A stretch of DNA of 64,000 nt, taken from the NCBI GenBank assembly GCA_035048485.1, contig CM068583.1, forward strand, positions 44,173,042 through 44,237,041, written 5' to 3'. Source of the DNA: Pteria penguin (taxonomy: Eukaryota > Mollusca > Bivalvia > Pterioida > Pteriidae). The stretch's first letter is position 1. Each line of letters begins with the position of its first letter. Position numbers and translations under genes: made by a program. A model generated the notes under the pieces. The model was given only the letters and a program-made list of their open reading frames with translations. It searched no databases and was not told the DNA's origin. Shown here piece after piece: positions 1 to 10,692 of this stretch.

Positions 1-168
1 CTAATCAATATTACTACAATATTGATTAGTTAAGAAAATTTCATTTTTTTCATACTTTTCACAGTGAGATGAATTTAAGTATAATAGTTTTATACATGAA
101 CAGCTGTAGTAATGTAATACGTTACATTTAATCATAACCAACAAAATAAGTTTGAATTGTATATTTAG

Positions 169-414
169 GTCCAGTTTGGAGTGGACCAGCACACAGTGGG
201 ATAGTGAGGAGGGAGAGGAGGAAGAAACAGAAGAGGATGAGACTGAACCAGTTTTCCAGAAAGTCCGTCAGGTCCAGTCCCGACCTGCTCCTGTCCCTGT
301 AGGACCCAGAACTCTAGGTAGACCCTCTCAACAGCCATCTCCTGCACCTAGACAGACAGGACCAGCTAAGACAACAGTAGCAGACGACGATGACTGGGAT
401 GACTCAGATATCAG
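169..414 (+). CDS. Exon 1 in window of DZIP1-like gene
   Basis: Acceptor AG is at 167-168 and donor GT at 415-416. The exon enters with one base of a split codon and leaves with two (AG). It encodes the acidic SEEGEEEETEEDE stretch and a Pro/Gln-rich linker ending DDDDWDDSDI. The AG left over combines with the T at 3467 to give Ser, so the acidic motif continues as SDLDLNAYG. Confidence 0.72.
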
Positions 415-3400
415 GTTTGTTGTTACATGTAAATTTCTCTATTGAAAATTAATCTTTATGATAAATAGTATTTTTTATCTTCAATATTTTAGTTTACTGA
501 GGTATGCCTTAAATATTGAAAATCATTGTACGGAAAAGCATTTATATCTTAATACAGTGATGCTTGGTATGCCTGGATAGATTTGTTCCATGCCAATTTT
601 TCAGAGTAAACAGTTTTCCAGGCTACCAAATCATAATTCCCATGTATCTGTCTGAAATCTTACTGCACCATGATAGTGTGTTTATAAATGTACATGTTGG
701 ATTATTATTATGCATCCCTGTTCCAAACTAAAGCAATTTTATATTCAGTTCTAGTAAATTCTTGATTTGTTGAAATTAGTGTTCTCTTGTCTCATAGAGT
801 TGACAGCTGCCTATGAAATACCTTGTGCATAAGTAATCCTACATTTATTCATTCTATTTGGGTGATATAGAAGGACATTTATCTAATTTAAGGGTAAGAT
901 GTTGAACAGCATGATTTCATCAGTTAAGATAATTTATTTTTGCTTTGGGGGTATAAAATTTGGATTAATAGATCAATTTTATTGTCATTGTGGAAAATCT
1001 GTTCCCTTAATACATGTTAAGTTATTGGGGTGTTATAAAATGTTTATATAATACAGGGGTATGAAATAGTTAACTTTTGCTTTGGGGGTAAAAAATCTGG
1101 ATAGGATTTAAATTGGAAGGTGAATTTTAATGTAAGTTTTGAAATCTGTTCCCTAAATAACATTTGGAAATTGTTCCCCTACTTTTTGTCTTGAGAAGTA
1201 GATTTTCCTGATTACCAGAAGTAGGGTCAACAAAGCATCATTCTGTTCTTATGTACCCTGATGTATAGATCAGCATATTATGTTTGACTTGACTGTCTAT
1301 TTGTTGTTCTCAGTTTGTTTTGCTGTTGACAACTATAGAAGTGGACACAACTTTTAACCATACCAGCCAGTGCATCGATATTTTATATGTGTGTTTATAA
1401 CTTTGACCTCTATGTTTTACCTGCATTTAAAAAATAAGCCTTGGCCTTTACTTGTCGACCATTGGTGCCAGGGTTTTTAGCTCACCTGAGCGTAGCTCAA
1501 GTGAGCTATTGTCATAGTGCAGCGTTTGTCGTTAACTTTTCTACATTTTCGACTACTTCTCCAGAACCGCTGCACAGAATTTAACCAAACTCCATAGGAA
1601 GTAAGTACTCAAGGTCCTCTACAAAGTTTGTGTTTTTTATGCCGATCCGTGATCCAAGATGGCCGCCATAGGCTCTGATTGGTTGACACATTTTCGACTT
1701 CTTCTCCAGAACTACTGCACAGAATTTCACCAAACTTCATAGGAAGTTGGTACTCAAAAGGTCCTCTACCAAGTTTGTGTTTTTTATGCCGATCCGTAAT
1801 CCAAGATGGCCGCCATTGGCTCTGATTGGTTGACACATTTTCGACCTCTTCTCCAGAACTGCTGCACAGAATTTCACCAAACTTCATAGGAAGTAAGTAC
1901 TCAAAGTCCTCTACCAAGTTTGTGTTTTTTATGCCGATCCATGATCCAAGATGGCCGCCATTGGCTCTGATTGGTTGACACATTTTCGACTTCTCCTCCA
2001 GAACCGCTGCACAGAATTTCACCAAACTTTATAGGAAGTTGGTACTCAAGGTCCTCTACTAAGTTTGTGTTTTTTATGCCGATCTGGGATACAAGATGGC
2101 CGCCATTGGCTCTGATTGGTTGACACATTTTTGACTTCTTCTCCAGAACCGCTGCACAGAATTTCACCAAACTTCATAGAAAGTAAGTACTCAAGGTCCT
2201 CTACCAAGTTTGTGTTTTTTATGCCAGTCCGTGATCCAAGATGGCCGCCATTGGCTCTGATTGGTTGACACATTTTCAACTTCTTCTCCAGATCGGCTGC
2301 ACAGAATTTCATCAAACCTCATAGGAAGTAAGTACTCAAGGTCCTCTACCAAGTTTGTGTTTTTTATGCCGATCCGTGATCCAAGATAACTGCCATTGAC
2401 TCTGATTGGTTGACACATTTTCGACTTCTTCTCCAGAACAGCTGCATAGAATTTCATCAAACTTCATGGAAAGTAAGTACTCAACATCCTCTACCACATT
2501 TGTGTTTTTAATGCCGATCTGTGATCCAAGATGGCCGCCATTGACTCTGATTGGTTGACACATTTTCGACTTCTTCTCCAGAACCACTGCAAAGAAATTC
2601 ATCAAACTGCATAGAAAGTAAGTACTCAAGGTCCTTAACCAAGTTTGGTTTTTTATGCCGATCCGTGATCCAAGATGGCCGCCATTGACTCTGATTGGTT
2701 GACACATTTTCAACTTCTTCTCCAGAACCACTGCACAAAATTTCACCAAACTGCATAGAAAGTAAGTACTCAAGGTCCTCTACCAAGTATAGGTTTTTCA
2801 TGCCGATCCGTAATCCAAGATGGCCGCCATTGGCTCTGTTTGATTGACACATTTTCATCTTCCTCTCCAGAACCCCTGCACAGAATTTCTTGCTTGCTTC
2901 TAAATATGCACTTTGTGCACAGGTGAGCGATATAGGCCCACTTGGGCCTCTTGTTATATATTATGTTTCTTGTTTTTGTACATGGATTCCATAATTCATG
3001 ACCTTGTAACTTTGGTCATCAGGTTTGATCTTCCGGTACGTTGAAAAACATTTATTGAAATACCTTTTACCTTGGACTTTAATTTTGAACCATAGAAGAT
3101 AGGACTTCCATATTTCACATGTGTGTTTGTTATTGTGAGGCATTTCCATTGATATCATTATTCATAACTTTGTGACCTTGACCTTCACATTTGAATTTTG
3201 TTGCCCCTGGGAATGTAATTTCTTTTACAAACACCTCTTGTTTATTCAGATATACAGTAAACTGTTAAAATCAAGGTTTAATGATGTATATTTTATATAA
3301 TTGATAATGGTGTAGTTGTGTATAGTTATTGCTGAGAGTTCACCACTATATTTAATTTATTGATTTATGTGAAATTTCAGTTTGCTATTATGTAATTCAT

Positions 3401-6400
3401 AGTAAATGTATCATAGGTATTTACTACTCAAGTAAATTTTATTCTTTTGTATGGTTTATATTTCAGTGACCTAGATCTGAATGCATATGGTGCTGGTTCG
3501 AACACAGCCCCACAACCTCAACGAATTCAGTCTTCACCAATGAGAAATTCTGGACTGAATACATCTCCAGCACAAAGAGGTCACGTTGTAGTACAACCTA
3601 AGGGACAAAATGTTGCTGCTCTTGCCAGTTCTATAGAAATGCAATTAGCTGCAAGTATCCTTTCTTATTTTTCAAACGATTCTAAGGGAAAATGCATTTA
3701 CCACATTTATACTTTAGAGAATATAAAATTTACTCATCTTCAAGCGTAAGTAACCCTTCTCTGAAATTTTTGATGGAAGTTTCATCAGGACTGGATATTT
3801 AGATTTGGATATCTCCTAGAATTTTTTATAATTTGTTGTTGATTTATAAAATATGTTTATCATGATCATTTGCAGAATTTCCGATATTTTGTGAGCATAT
3901 GTTAGATATTTGCCCTGCAGATAAATTTAATGCACATACCATAAATTTGAAGGATATAAGGAAGTGATTGAGTTTTATTGTAAAGTATTGATTTGAAAAA
4001 AAGAATTTAAAACATTAAAAAATACTCTTTTCCCTCTAAATCCTCTTTCCCTGGTTCATTGAATATATTCTAATGTATACTTGGTCCCTCTGTCCCTGGT
4101 TCATTGAATATATTCTAATGTATACTTGGTCCCTCTGTCCCTGGTTCATTGAATATATTCTGATGTATACTTGGTCATTGTGTCATATTAGCATTAGTTG
4201 CAGTTGATCTAAACAACTACAGTAAAAATGTGTTTACATTTTCAGTTGGCAAACATGCCATTACAATTATTCATAACTGACCTTTATTTTGACACCTGAA
4301 ACTTCAATATAATTTCAAAATAATAAATTAAGTAATTTAACTTGAAATTTGTTGAGTTGAGTGCATAGAAATAGATTGAATTATTAGAATAGGATAATGT
4401 TGTTACATCTGTTTTAAATGTCTGTTTTTTATTGAGTGTCTTCTAAATTTTGCCTGTACTGATCTAAATTGATCATCAATATTAATATCTCTCTTAATTT
4501 GATAACACTCGATGACTGTGGCATTACATATGGTGGAGCATACATAAACTTATTGGATATAGGCAACAGATAAATTATATCTTCTGCTGTCTGATGCAAT
4601 GCATTGAAGCATAACAATAAATGCACATATACACTTTCTGATTGCTCCAATCAATAACTAATAACATGAAGTGGTCCAAAATGTAGAAGTTCACAGGAAC
4701 TCTTCCACGGACCAGTTTTAGAATTGGTTTTGGCACATCCTTGATGCCTGTAGGCTCTTATTGAAAATACTTCCACTATAGTACAGTTTTCTTTTTCCTG
4801 TATCTAATTAAGTGCTCAGTGACTTGATTTTATGGCAGTTCATTTTGTTGTTCAGTCAACATTTATGAGACATAGTGTCCAGCAAGGGTTCAAAATTTAC
4901 TGGCCATCCTAAAAATTTACGGGAAACTCTCCTAAAAATTTACATTTTCACGATTGAATAATGAAGCTACAAAAAAATCTAGTATTGTTGCTAAAAATAT
5001 GCTAGAAAAGTGATGACCTTAATGATCATAAGATCAAGTGTATTGTATATATTGGTAAAGTCTGTGAATAAAAACTAACTTTCAGTTTTAGAATAATATG
5101 CCTAACATTAGTTAACTTAGAGATATGAATAAATTTCTTTATTTTCAGAATATTGTATAATACATTAATATTATTCAAAAATTTAACTTTTTAGGGCAGA
5201 AAAGGTCCAGAGAACAAGCCTGCTGGAGCTGTTGATGTGATGGGATCTAGTCCTCCGAAGAAGAAAATAGAAGTGCTAGTAGGTTACATGTATTTGCATT
5301 CCTTTAGGCCATATACCGTATTTACTCGAATATAATACGCACCCGAGTATAATACGTACCCCCCAAAATGACCTCGAAAATCATGAAAAAACGTCTAACT
5401 CTGTGTATAATATGCAGGGGAAAATCCAAAACAAGATGTCAATTTCTTGTTGAAACAGCAAGACCGTGGACTGAATTTGCTTTGCTGTATACCTTTTACA
5501 GTGTAATCGCGTGACGTGTATTAGTATCAAAAGCGGCACAGAACGACCAGCCTTTATTCATCGTGTGATATCAACGCTTTTCTCTTTCATTTCATTTACA
5601 ATCAAACTTGCATAACGATCGCTTCATTTTTTCTGTCTCGTTAAAATGAACGTGCGTGTCTAATAAACTATCAGGGACGTAGATATATACGTCCCTGATA
5701 CTATGTGAAATATGCAAATGTTTGTGAAGACAAAATATATATATAAAAAAAAAAAGTGAATGAATGTTATCCAAACTGTCGATGCTTGTGCCATTACGGT
5801 TAAATAGTTTCACCTGTTGTGTAACTATCGATTAACCAATTAAGGATAAATCATTATATCACCCGTACAATCTGCTAATCAGAAACCGTTGCTAAATAAC
5901 GCAGCACAAGTATTCTGCCACATTGTAGACTTTACTCCTTTTATCGCCTTGGGCATTTACTACGGGAAGCGGACAGTATACAGACGATAGATATATCTCA
6001 AGCCTCGTGGGTTTGATTGACGGCTTTAGATACTTTAACGGACACACGCACTCCTCTAAATCCGCCACTGAAGCTTAAAAGCGCGGAAAAAAAGTTCCAG
6101 ATTTCTAACCCTATGTATAATATGCAGGAAAATGAGGGGTCAAATTGGCGAAAAAAAAGTGCGTATTATATTCGAGTAAATACGGTAGTAGTAAAAAAAA
6201 ATTACTAGATTCTCATCCAATTTCTAAAAAAAAATATGGGGCGGTAGATTTTCAGTTCCCTGCCAGTGAAACTAGAGGGGACCATAGTGTAAGTCCTAGT
6301 CCATCCAGACAAATACTTCAGTGAAGAATGACCAATTTGCTTCAAACATCATACAATGTTAGGTTTTACAAAGATCTAATGTGGGATTGATTTTGGGGTC

Positions 6401-9400
6401 AAAAGGTCAACTCTAAGGGTTACAGTTACTATAAATAGACATCATTGTATTTTGGTTTCCAGATGATAACTTGAATTAGGAATGATGGATTTCTTTCAAA
6501 CTTCATATAGGGCTAGCTCATGTAAAGGTCTAGGATGAGATTGATTTTGGGGTCAAAAGGTGTATTCTAAGCATCACTATTACTAAAAATAGACATTTAT
6601 AACTGCATTTGGGTTGCCAGATAATAACTTGAATTAAGAATAATTGATTTCTTTAAAACTTCATACAATGCTAGCTTATATATAGATCTAGGGTGGGATA
6701 GATTTTGGGGTCAAAAGGTCAACTTTAAGGTTCTGTTACTAAAAATAGACATCAGCATAGTTCAGCTGTAGACTTATAACTGAAAATAGTTATTCATCAC
6801 TGTTTGAGTTTCCAGATGATGACTAATGTCAGATATGAATAAAGCAATGCTATATTTTTGCTGTCAGTTTCACTAGAACTTGATGTAAACTTTGCAGAAT
6901 TCTTATTAAATCACACAAAAGGTCACCAAGTTCACATAAGGTACTAGTCACTTCAAAGGTACAGGTTGTGACAGGGGACGAGCGTTGCAACACTGACTGT
7001 AAGCTTGTATTTTTTTTATTTTTCTCTAAAATGGCATTGGACATTTTTAATAGATATAACAGCAAAAACCATGTTGTTTGCTTCTCTATTTAAAAATGAT
7101 CAAATCATCTGAACGTTTTGGAACGGGAACTAACAAGACACAAGATAAAGAGGGATAGACACTTCATATTTCACATGCATATTCAACTAATGAAGCCCTT
7201 TCAGATGACACCAAGGTTGATGACCTGTTGACGTTGACAAAGACCTTCATACTAAAAATAACTTTTTGGACTTTGTTGCCACTGGGAGCATTAGTGTTTC
7301 ACAAACACAGCTTGTTTTCAAAATGTAATTCAAAAATAATAATTTGGGGTGGGTGTGAAAATTGTCCCTGGCATGAAAAATCGGGACGGTGGAGATGAGA
7401 ATCTAGGAAGTTTTTTATTATGGCCTTACATCAAGCGATATTTTGAGATAACAAGATTGTTTATCTGTGATGGTAAACTAGCAGCCTACATGTATAATGT
7501 AAAGTTCATCAGACTCAAAATTCATATTTAATACATATAATTTTAATCTTCATTTCATTTTAATACAAATTAATATGAAGATGTTTTGTGTGGTACCTTA
7601 GTAAATCTCGCCTTTTGATTTCAGTCAGATTTAAAAGTAGATCAATTGGTAAGAATGAATGTTACAGAGCTACTGTTCAAGTTCACATATTTCAATATAC
7701 TATTCTACAATATAAATAACACCCTTTGTATTTCCATAGTATGTAACTCTCGCAGGAAAAACACAAGGTTACTCACTTCAGTATATAGAGAATAAACCAA
7801 ACATGAACAGATACTAATGTAGACATTCCAAGTATTTCAGCCTGGTTTTTGCCATAACCATAGTTAGTTATTAATGATTATGTAGTGATTAAAACTGAAG
7901 TAATGTATGATATGGTAAGATATTCTATATACTGACATTTTGGCTTGTAAAGTGAATGTGGTGATTTGTGAATCGTGTGATGATTGAATAGCTAGATTAC
8001 ATGTAGTATATAAAACATGAATTTTTAAAAACTGTTATTTTGGAATTTCCAAAAAAAACATCAATTACAGGTAGGATACTTCAGTGCATGATCTGAAACT
8101 TGGTGGTAAAACAGATATGCTGATCTGTTACTGCATTATTGTGATATTCTAGATGATGACTGACTGACGAGTGTCATACATGTATTAGGCATCAAATGTC
8201 AACAAAGATGACTGACAGATGAGTGTCATACATGTATTAGGCATCAAATGTCAACAAAGATGACTGACAGATGAGTGTCATGTAAAGCATCAAATGTCTG
8301 TCATTATTGCCTCTGAAGCACTGTTGAATATACAAGATTTTAAAAATTGTCAGAGCCCTGTCATATGGTGGGTGCTCTATAGTAATCACTCTATCTGTTG
8401 GTCTGCCTGCCCATCTGACTGTATGTCATCACTTTCTATAGCACATATATATATATATATATATATAGCACGATATATTAAGTTATCTCTTGAAGATTTT
8501 CATAGATTTAATACATGACATTTAGACAAGGCAAAGACCCCTTTTGATTTTCAAACTTATTGGCTGTGTTGGTACAGAGTTATGGAAATTTGAGGGGGGG
8601 GGGGCTTAGAATTTTATTAAAATAAGAGGATTACAGCACTGCCTAATACATGGGATAGCTTTATATTACGTTAGAAAATGAAAGTCTGTCTCTCCATCAG
8701 TACTTTCAATGGCACACAATAACTTAGGTTTCCTTTTAAAGATTTTCATAAATTTAATATATGATACATGTATTCGGATAAGGCGAAGGAAGTATGTAAT
8801 AATGGGATAAAGCAGAGGGAGACCCATTTAATTTCCACTTTTATTAATTTATCGTTATGGTGTTATGGGACTTGAGGAATATTTTCTCAGCCTTAATTGA
8901 AAGCCTATCAGGGGGACCCTTTCTGACTTTGTTAGTGTTTCAGTTTCTTATACAATCAGAATGAATTTTTATACAAAATATTGTTTCTTTTTACCGAGAA
9001 AATTTTTTTTCAGTATTTCTGCCTTAAGCATTTATTAGGTTAAATATTGAAATTATTTAACAACTTTAAAGATATACCTAATTGCTCTAAATAACTCTAT
9101 AAACGGGTGATTTATATTTATATATATCATTTCCTTGTGCTGGTTCATTGCTTTTCATTCATTGCTTATTGGTTTTGTTACTAATGTGGTCTGATCACCT
9201 CTCATTTTTATAACATCAAAAATACTAACTCATTTGAATGATTTGCATTTTGTTAAAATTTTTCATTAATTTTATGTTACATGTTATATTACATCTTAAA
9301 ATACAGTGAAAACAGCAAACTGTAAATAGCTTGACAGATACTGTGTAATAAAAACCTCATAAACATTGTTAGTGTATGTTTGACTTGTGTCTTTTGCAGA

Positions 9401-10692
9401 ATGATTTTAACTCTGATAGCGATTGGGATGTTTCTCCATTTGAAGAAGATCAACCTGCCAGGTCTGCACCAAAATGAGTGTCTATAAATTACATTTTGTT
9501 TTTATGCCCCCCTGATCAATAGATCGAGGGCATATTGTTTTTGTCCTGTCTCTTTGTCTGTTGTCAAATTTAACCTTGGCTATAACTTTTGAACCCTGAA
9601 GGATAGAGACTTCATATTTGACCTGCGTGCTCAAGTAATGAGCCATTTCAAATGACACCAAGGTTGATGACCTTTTGACCTTGACAATGACCTTCATGCT
9701 AAAAATAACTTTTTGGACTTTGGTGCCACTGGGGGCATTAGTGTTTCACAAACACAGCTTGTTTAATGATTAATTTTTTTTAAGAACCATGGTCATGTCA
9801 GGGATGTATGTGATGGTCTAGATGTGATCACAGTCAGTGTCAAAAGTTGGCTCATTACATTAAAGATCCAAAATTATCCATAACAACTTAACAACATTAC
9901 TTGGCAACAGATCCAAATTACAATCCTCACACTAGGTACTGCTGTAATAGTACAAAAGGAATTTTTATAAACCAAAAAGAAAATATGGGAACAAATTTTA
10001 TGAATACTCTTTAATCATAGGCTTTAATTTATTTTACAGGAAAGCTCCTACTCCTGTACGAGGAAGCCATGCCTCAGAAACCACTAATACGTATGGATCT
10101 AGTGTATGGGGATCCTCGTCTAAAGGTAGCAATTAAGGATTGTGCTGAAATTGGCTTAAACTTCATTCATTGATTATTGATTTATGTCAGTACATGATTA
10201 TTTCATTTGTCATTGCATAGAAATTTATACTGTTGCAAGAGCCCCACCAAATCAGTTAGGGATCTTTTATGTGCCACATCTATATGGGATCTTTTTGTTC
10301 ACTGTTTCATCTAACAGCCAGAATTGGTAATCCCATGGAAGGTGAACCCTAAACCTCTCAGTCACAAACCAAACACCTTACGCTCTGAGGTATAGCGGCT
10401 CCACTTAATCTTTGTGTCAAGTCTGGATTTAGTAAGCATTCTGAGCAAGAAGAAAGAAGTGCCAGTAGACCTTGCTGTGGTTGATGGTTTTCTTCTGGCA
10501 CTGTGGTGTCTTCCACTACAAAACACCGACACCATTTAGGTGATTCTTTGTAAATCAGTAAATGACAACAGATATATGCTTGTTTCAGGTGCTAGTACAG
10601 TCCCTGCTGCCCAAGGGAGAGCATCAAGAGGATCATTTGTCAGTGTTACTGATGTCAGCTCTGATGAAGAACTTGATCTGGACAATATTTAG
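169..10692 (+). CDS. Acidic, Ser-rich protein, tentatively DZIP1-like (six C-terminal coding exons; 5' part outside window)
   Basis: Six exons (169-414, 3467-3650, 5195-5278, 9400-9461, 10040-10125, 10589-10692) join with consistent phases and end at TAG 10690-10692. The product starts with an acidic stretch (TQWDSEEGEEEETEEDE), then a Pro-rich linker, then DDDDWDDSDISDLDLNAYG. A block follows with VAALASSIEMQLAGRKG and KPAG, then SDSDWDVSPFEEDQ, a Ser-rich YGSSVWGSSSKG stretch, and an acidic C-terminus reading FVSVTDVSSDEELDLDNI. No zinc finger or coiled coil is visible in this part. The mix of acidic, WDSE-type and Ser-rich motifs recalls the C-terminal tail of DZIP1/DZIP1L proteins, which act at the ciliary base and in Hedgehog signalling; that identification is from memory and moderate. 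Intron 2 uses a GC donor. Possible polyadenylation signals AATAAA lie at 11783 and 12015. The gene converges on the minus-strand His-rich gene. Confidence 0.6.
415..1480 (+). other. First intron of DZIP1-like gene, 5' part
   Basis: AT-rich intronic sequence with no recognisable coding exon. A phrase around gctttgggggta recurs at about 940 and 1078, which suggests a short diverged duplication. Nothing else is supported here. Confidence 0.5.
1484..2955. repeat. Mobile-type repeat carrying nine tandem 145-bp units
   Basis: The left edge reads gctcacctgagcgtagctca and the right edge gcacaggtgagcgatatagg followed by a GGCCCA-rich end. Between them, the word CCAAGATGGC or a one-step variant recurs at 1654, 1801, 1946, 2091, 2236, 2381, 2526, 2670 and 2815, a period of 144-147 bp. 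Each unit contains an AAGATGGCCGCC word (YY1-like), usually two ATTGG pentamers (CCAAT complement), then a conserved block reading TTCTCCAGAACCGCTGCACA. Minus-strand ORFs across the array are period artefacts, because 145 is not a multiple of three. Related ends occur at about 28020, 41110 and 43480. The array lies in intron 1 of the DZIP1-like gene. Confidence 0.9.
2985..3245. repeat. Diverged dispersed repeat (ccttgacc...cacaaacacctcttgtt type)
   Basis: The segment has the same phrase order as the better copies at 7110-7320 and 9505-9765: a 'tatttcacatgtgtg' region, a 'gaccttgaccttca' region, 'gttgcccctggga', and a terminal run ending in cacctcttgttt. It is non-coding and intronic. Confidence 0.5.
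3467..3650 (+). CDS. Exon 2 in window of DZIP1-like gene, with GC donor
   Basis: The acceptor is at 3465-3466 (tatttcag). The frame reads SDLDLNAYGAG through VAALASSIEMQLA. Phase-correct joining to the next exon requires the exon to end at 3650, giving the donor GCAAGTAT, the preferred form of GC-AG introns. The nearby GT at 3655 would leave phase 1 and hit an in-frame TGA in the next exon. Confidence 0.65.
4051..4180. repeat. Three tandem 45-bp units
   Basis: The phrase ctggttcattgaatatattc begins at 4051, 4096 and 4141, an exact 45-bp period, with one substitution in the last copy. It lies in intron 2 of the DZIP1-like gene. Confidence 0.9.
5195..5278 (+). CDS. Exon 3 in window of DZIP1-like gene
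   Basis: The acceptor is ttttttag at 5193-5194 and the donor GTAGGT begins at 5279. It is a phase 0-0 exon of 28 codons (GRKGPENKPAG...KKKIEVL). Only this frame is open; the other two contain TGA. Confidence 0.65.
5314..6187. mobile_element. 870-bp non-autonomous DNA transposon with 27-bp TIRs and TA target duplication
   Basis: The element spans 5316-6185. Its first 27 bases, beginning CCGTATTTACTCGAATATAA, are a perfect reverse complement of its last 27, and TA dinucleotides flank it at 5314-5315 and 6186-6187. A second motif, gtataatatgcagg, occurs near both ends. There is no transposase ORF. TA duplication and this TIR style fit a Tc1/mariner- or pogo-type non-autonomous element; the superfamily is inferred. 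Confidence 0.85.
6320..6810. repeat. Degenerate tandem repeat, about 155-160 bp x 3
   Basis: The phrase ttgattttggggtcaaaagg recurs three times (about 6388, 6541 and 6701), with accompanying 'aacttgaattaggaat' and 'aaatagacat' phrases. The array leads into the dispersed repeat at 7110. Confidence 0.7.
7110..7320. repeat. Dispersed repeat, copy 1 of a matched pair
   Basis: This copy shares long stretches with 9540-9765 in the same orientation, including aaaataactttttggacttt and gtgtttcacaaacacagctt. Both copies end in the cacagcttgtt motif. It lies in an intron of the DZIP1-like gene. Confidence 0.8.
8155..8290. repeat. Tandem repeat, about 52 bp x 3
   Basis: The phrase gatgactgac(t/a)ga..gagtgtcata with tgtattaggcatcaaatgtc occurs two and a half times in direct succession; the third unit is truncated. 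A short (AT)n run follows at 8446-8467. Confidence 0.85.
9400..9461 (+). CDS. Exon 4 in window of DZIP1-like gene
   Basis: The acceptor is cttttgcag at 9398-9399 and the donor GTCTGC begins at 9462. It enters in phase 0 and leaves in phase 2. It encodes NDFNSDSDWDVSPFEEDQPA plus a split Arg codon, another acidic SDSDW motif that echoes the DDDDWDD of exon 1. Confidence 0.65.
9505..9770. repeat. Dispersed repeat, copy 2 of a matched pair
   Basis: Its left edge is tttttatgcccccctgatca and its right edge cacaaacacagcttgtttaa. The body matches 7110-7320. The 'atgcccccct...gggcat' left edge suggests this copy is more complete. Confidence 0.8.
10040..10125 (+). CDS. Exon 5 in window of DZIP1-like gene
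   Basis: The acceptor is attttacag at 10038-10039 and the donor GTAGCA begins at 10126. The split Arg (AG+G) is followed by 28 codons ending SSVWGSSSK, then a phase-1 G. Confidence 0.68.
10589..10692 (+). CDS. Terminal coding exon of DZIP1-like gene
   Basis: The acceptor is tgtttcag at 10587-10588. The split Gly codon completes WGSSSKG, and the frame closes at TAG 10690-10692 after a highly acidic tail (SSDEELDLDNI). Confidence 0.7.

Noticed and set aside
1609..2858. Series of minus-strand ORFs with MVKFCAAVLEEKSKMCQPI-like repeats
   Set aside because: They are translations of the 145-bp tandem array in shifting frames; the period is not divisible by three and there is no codon-like pattern.
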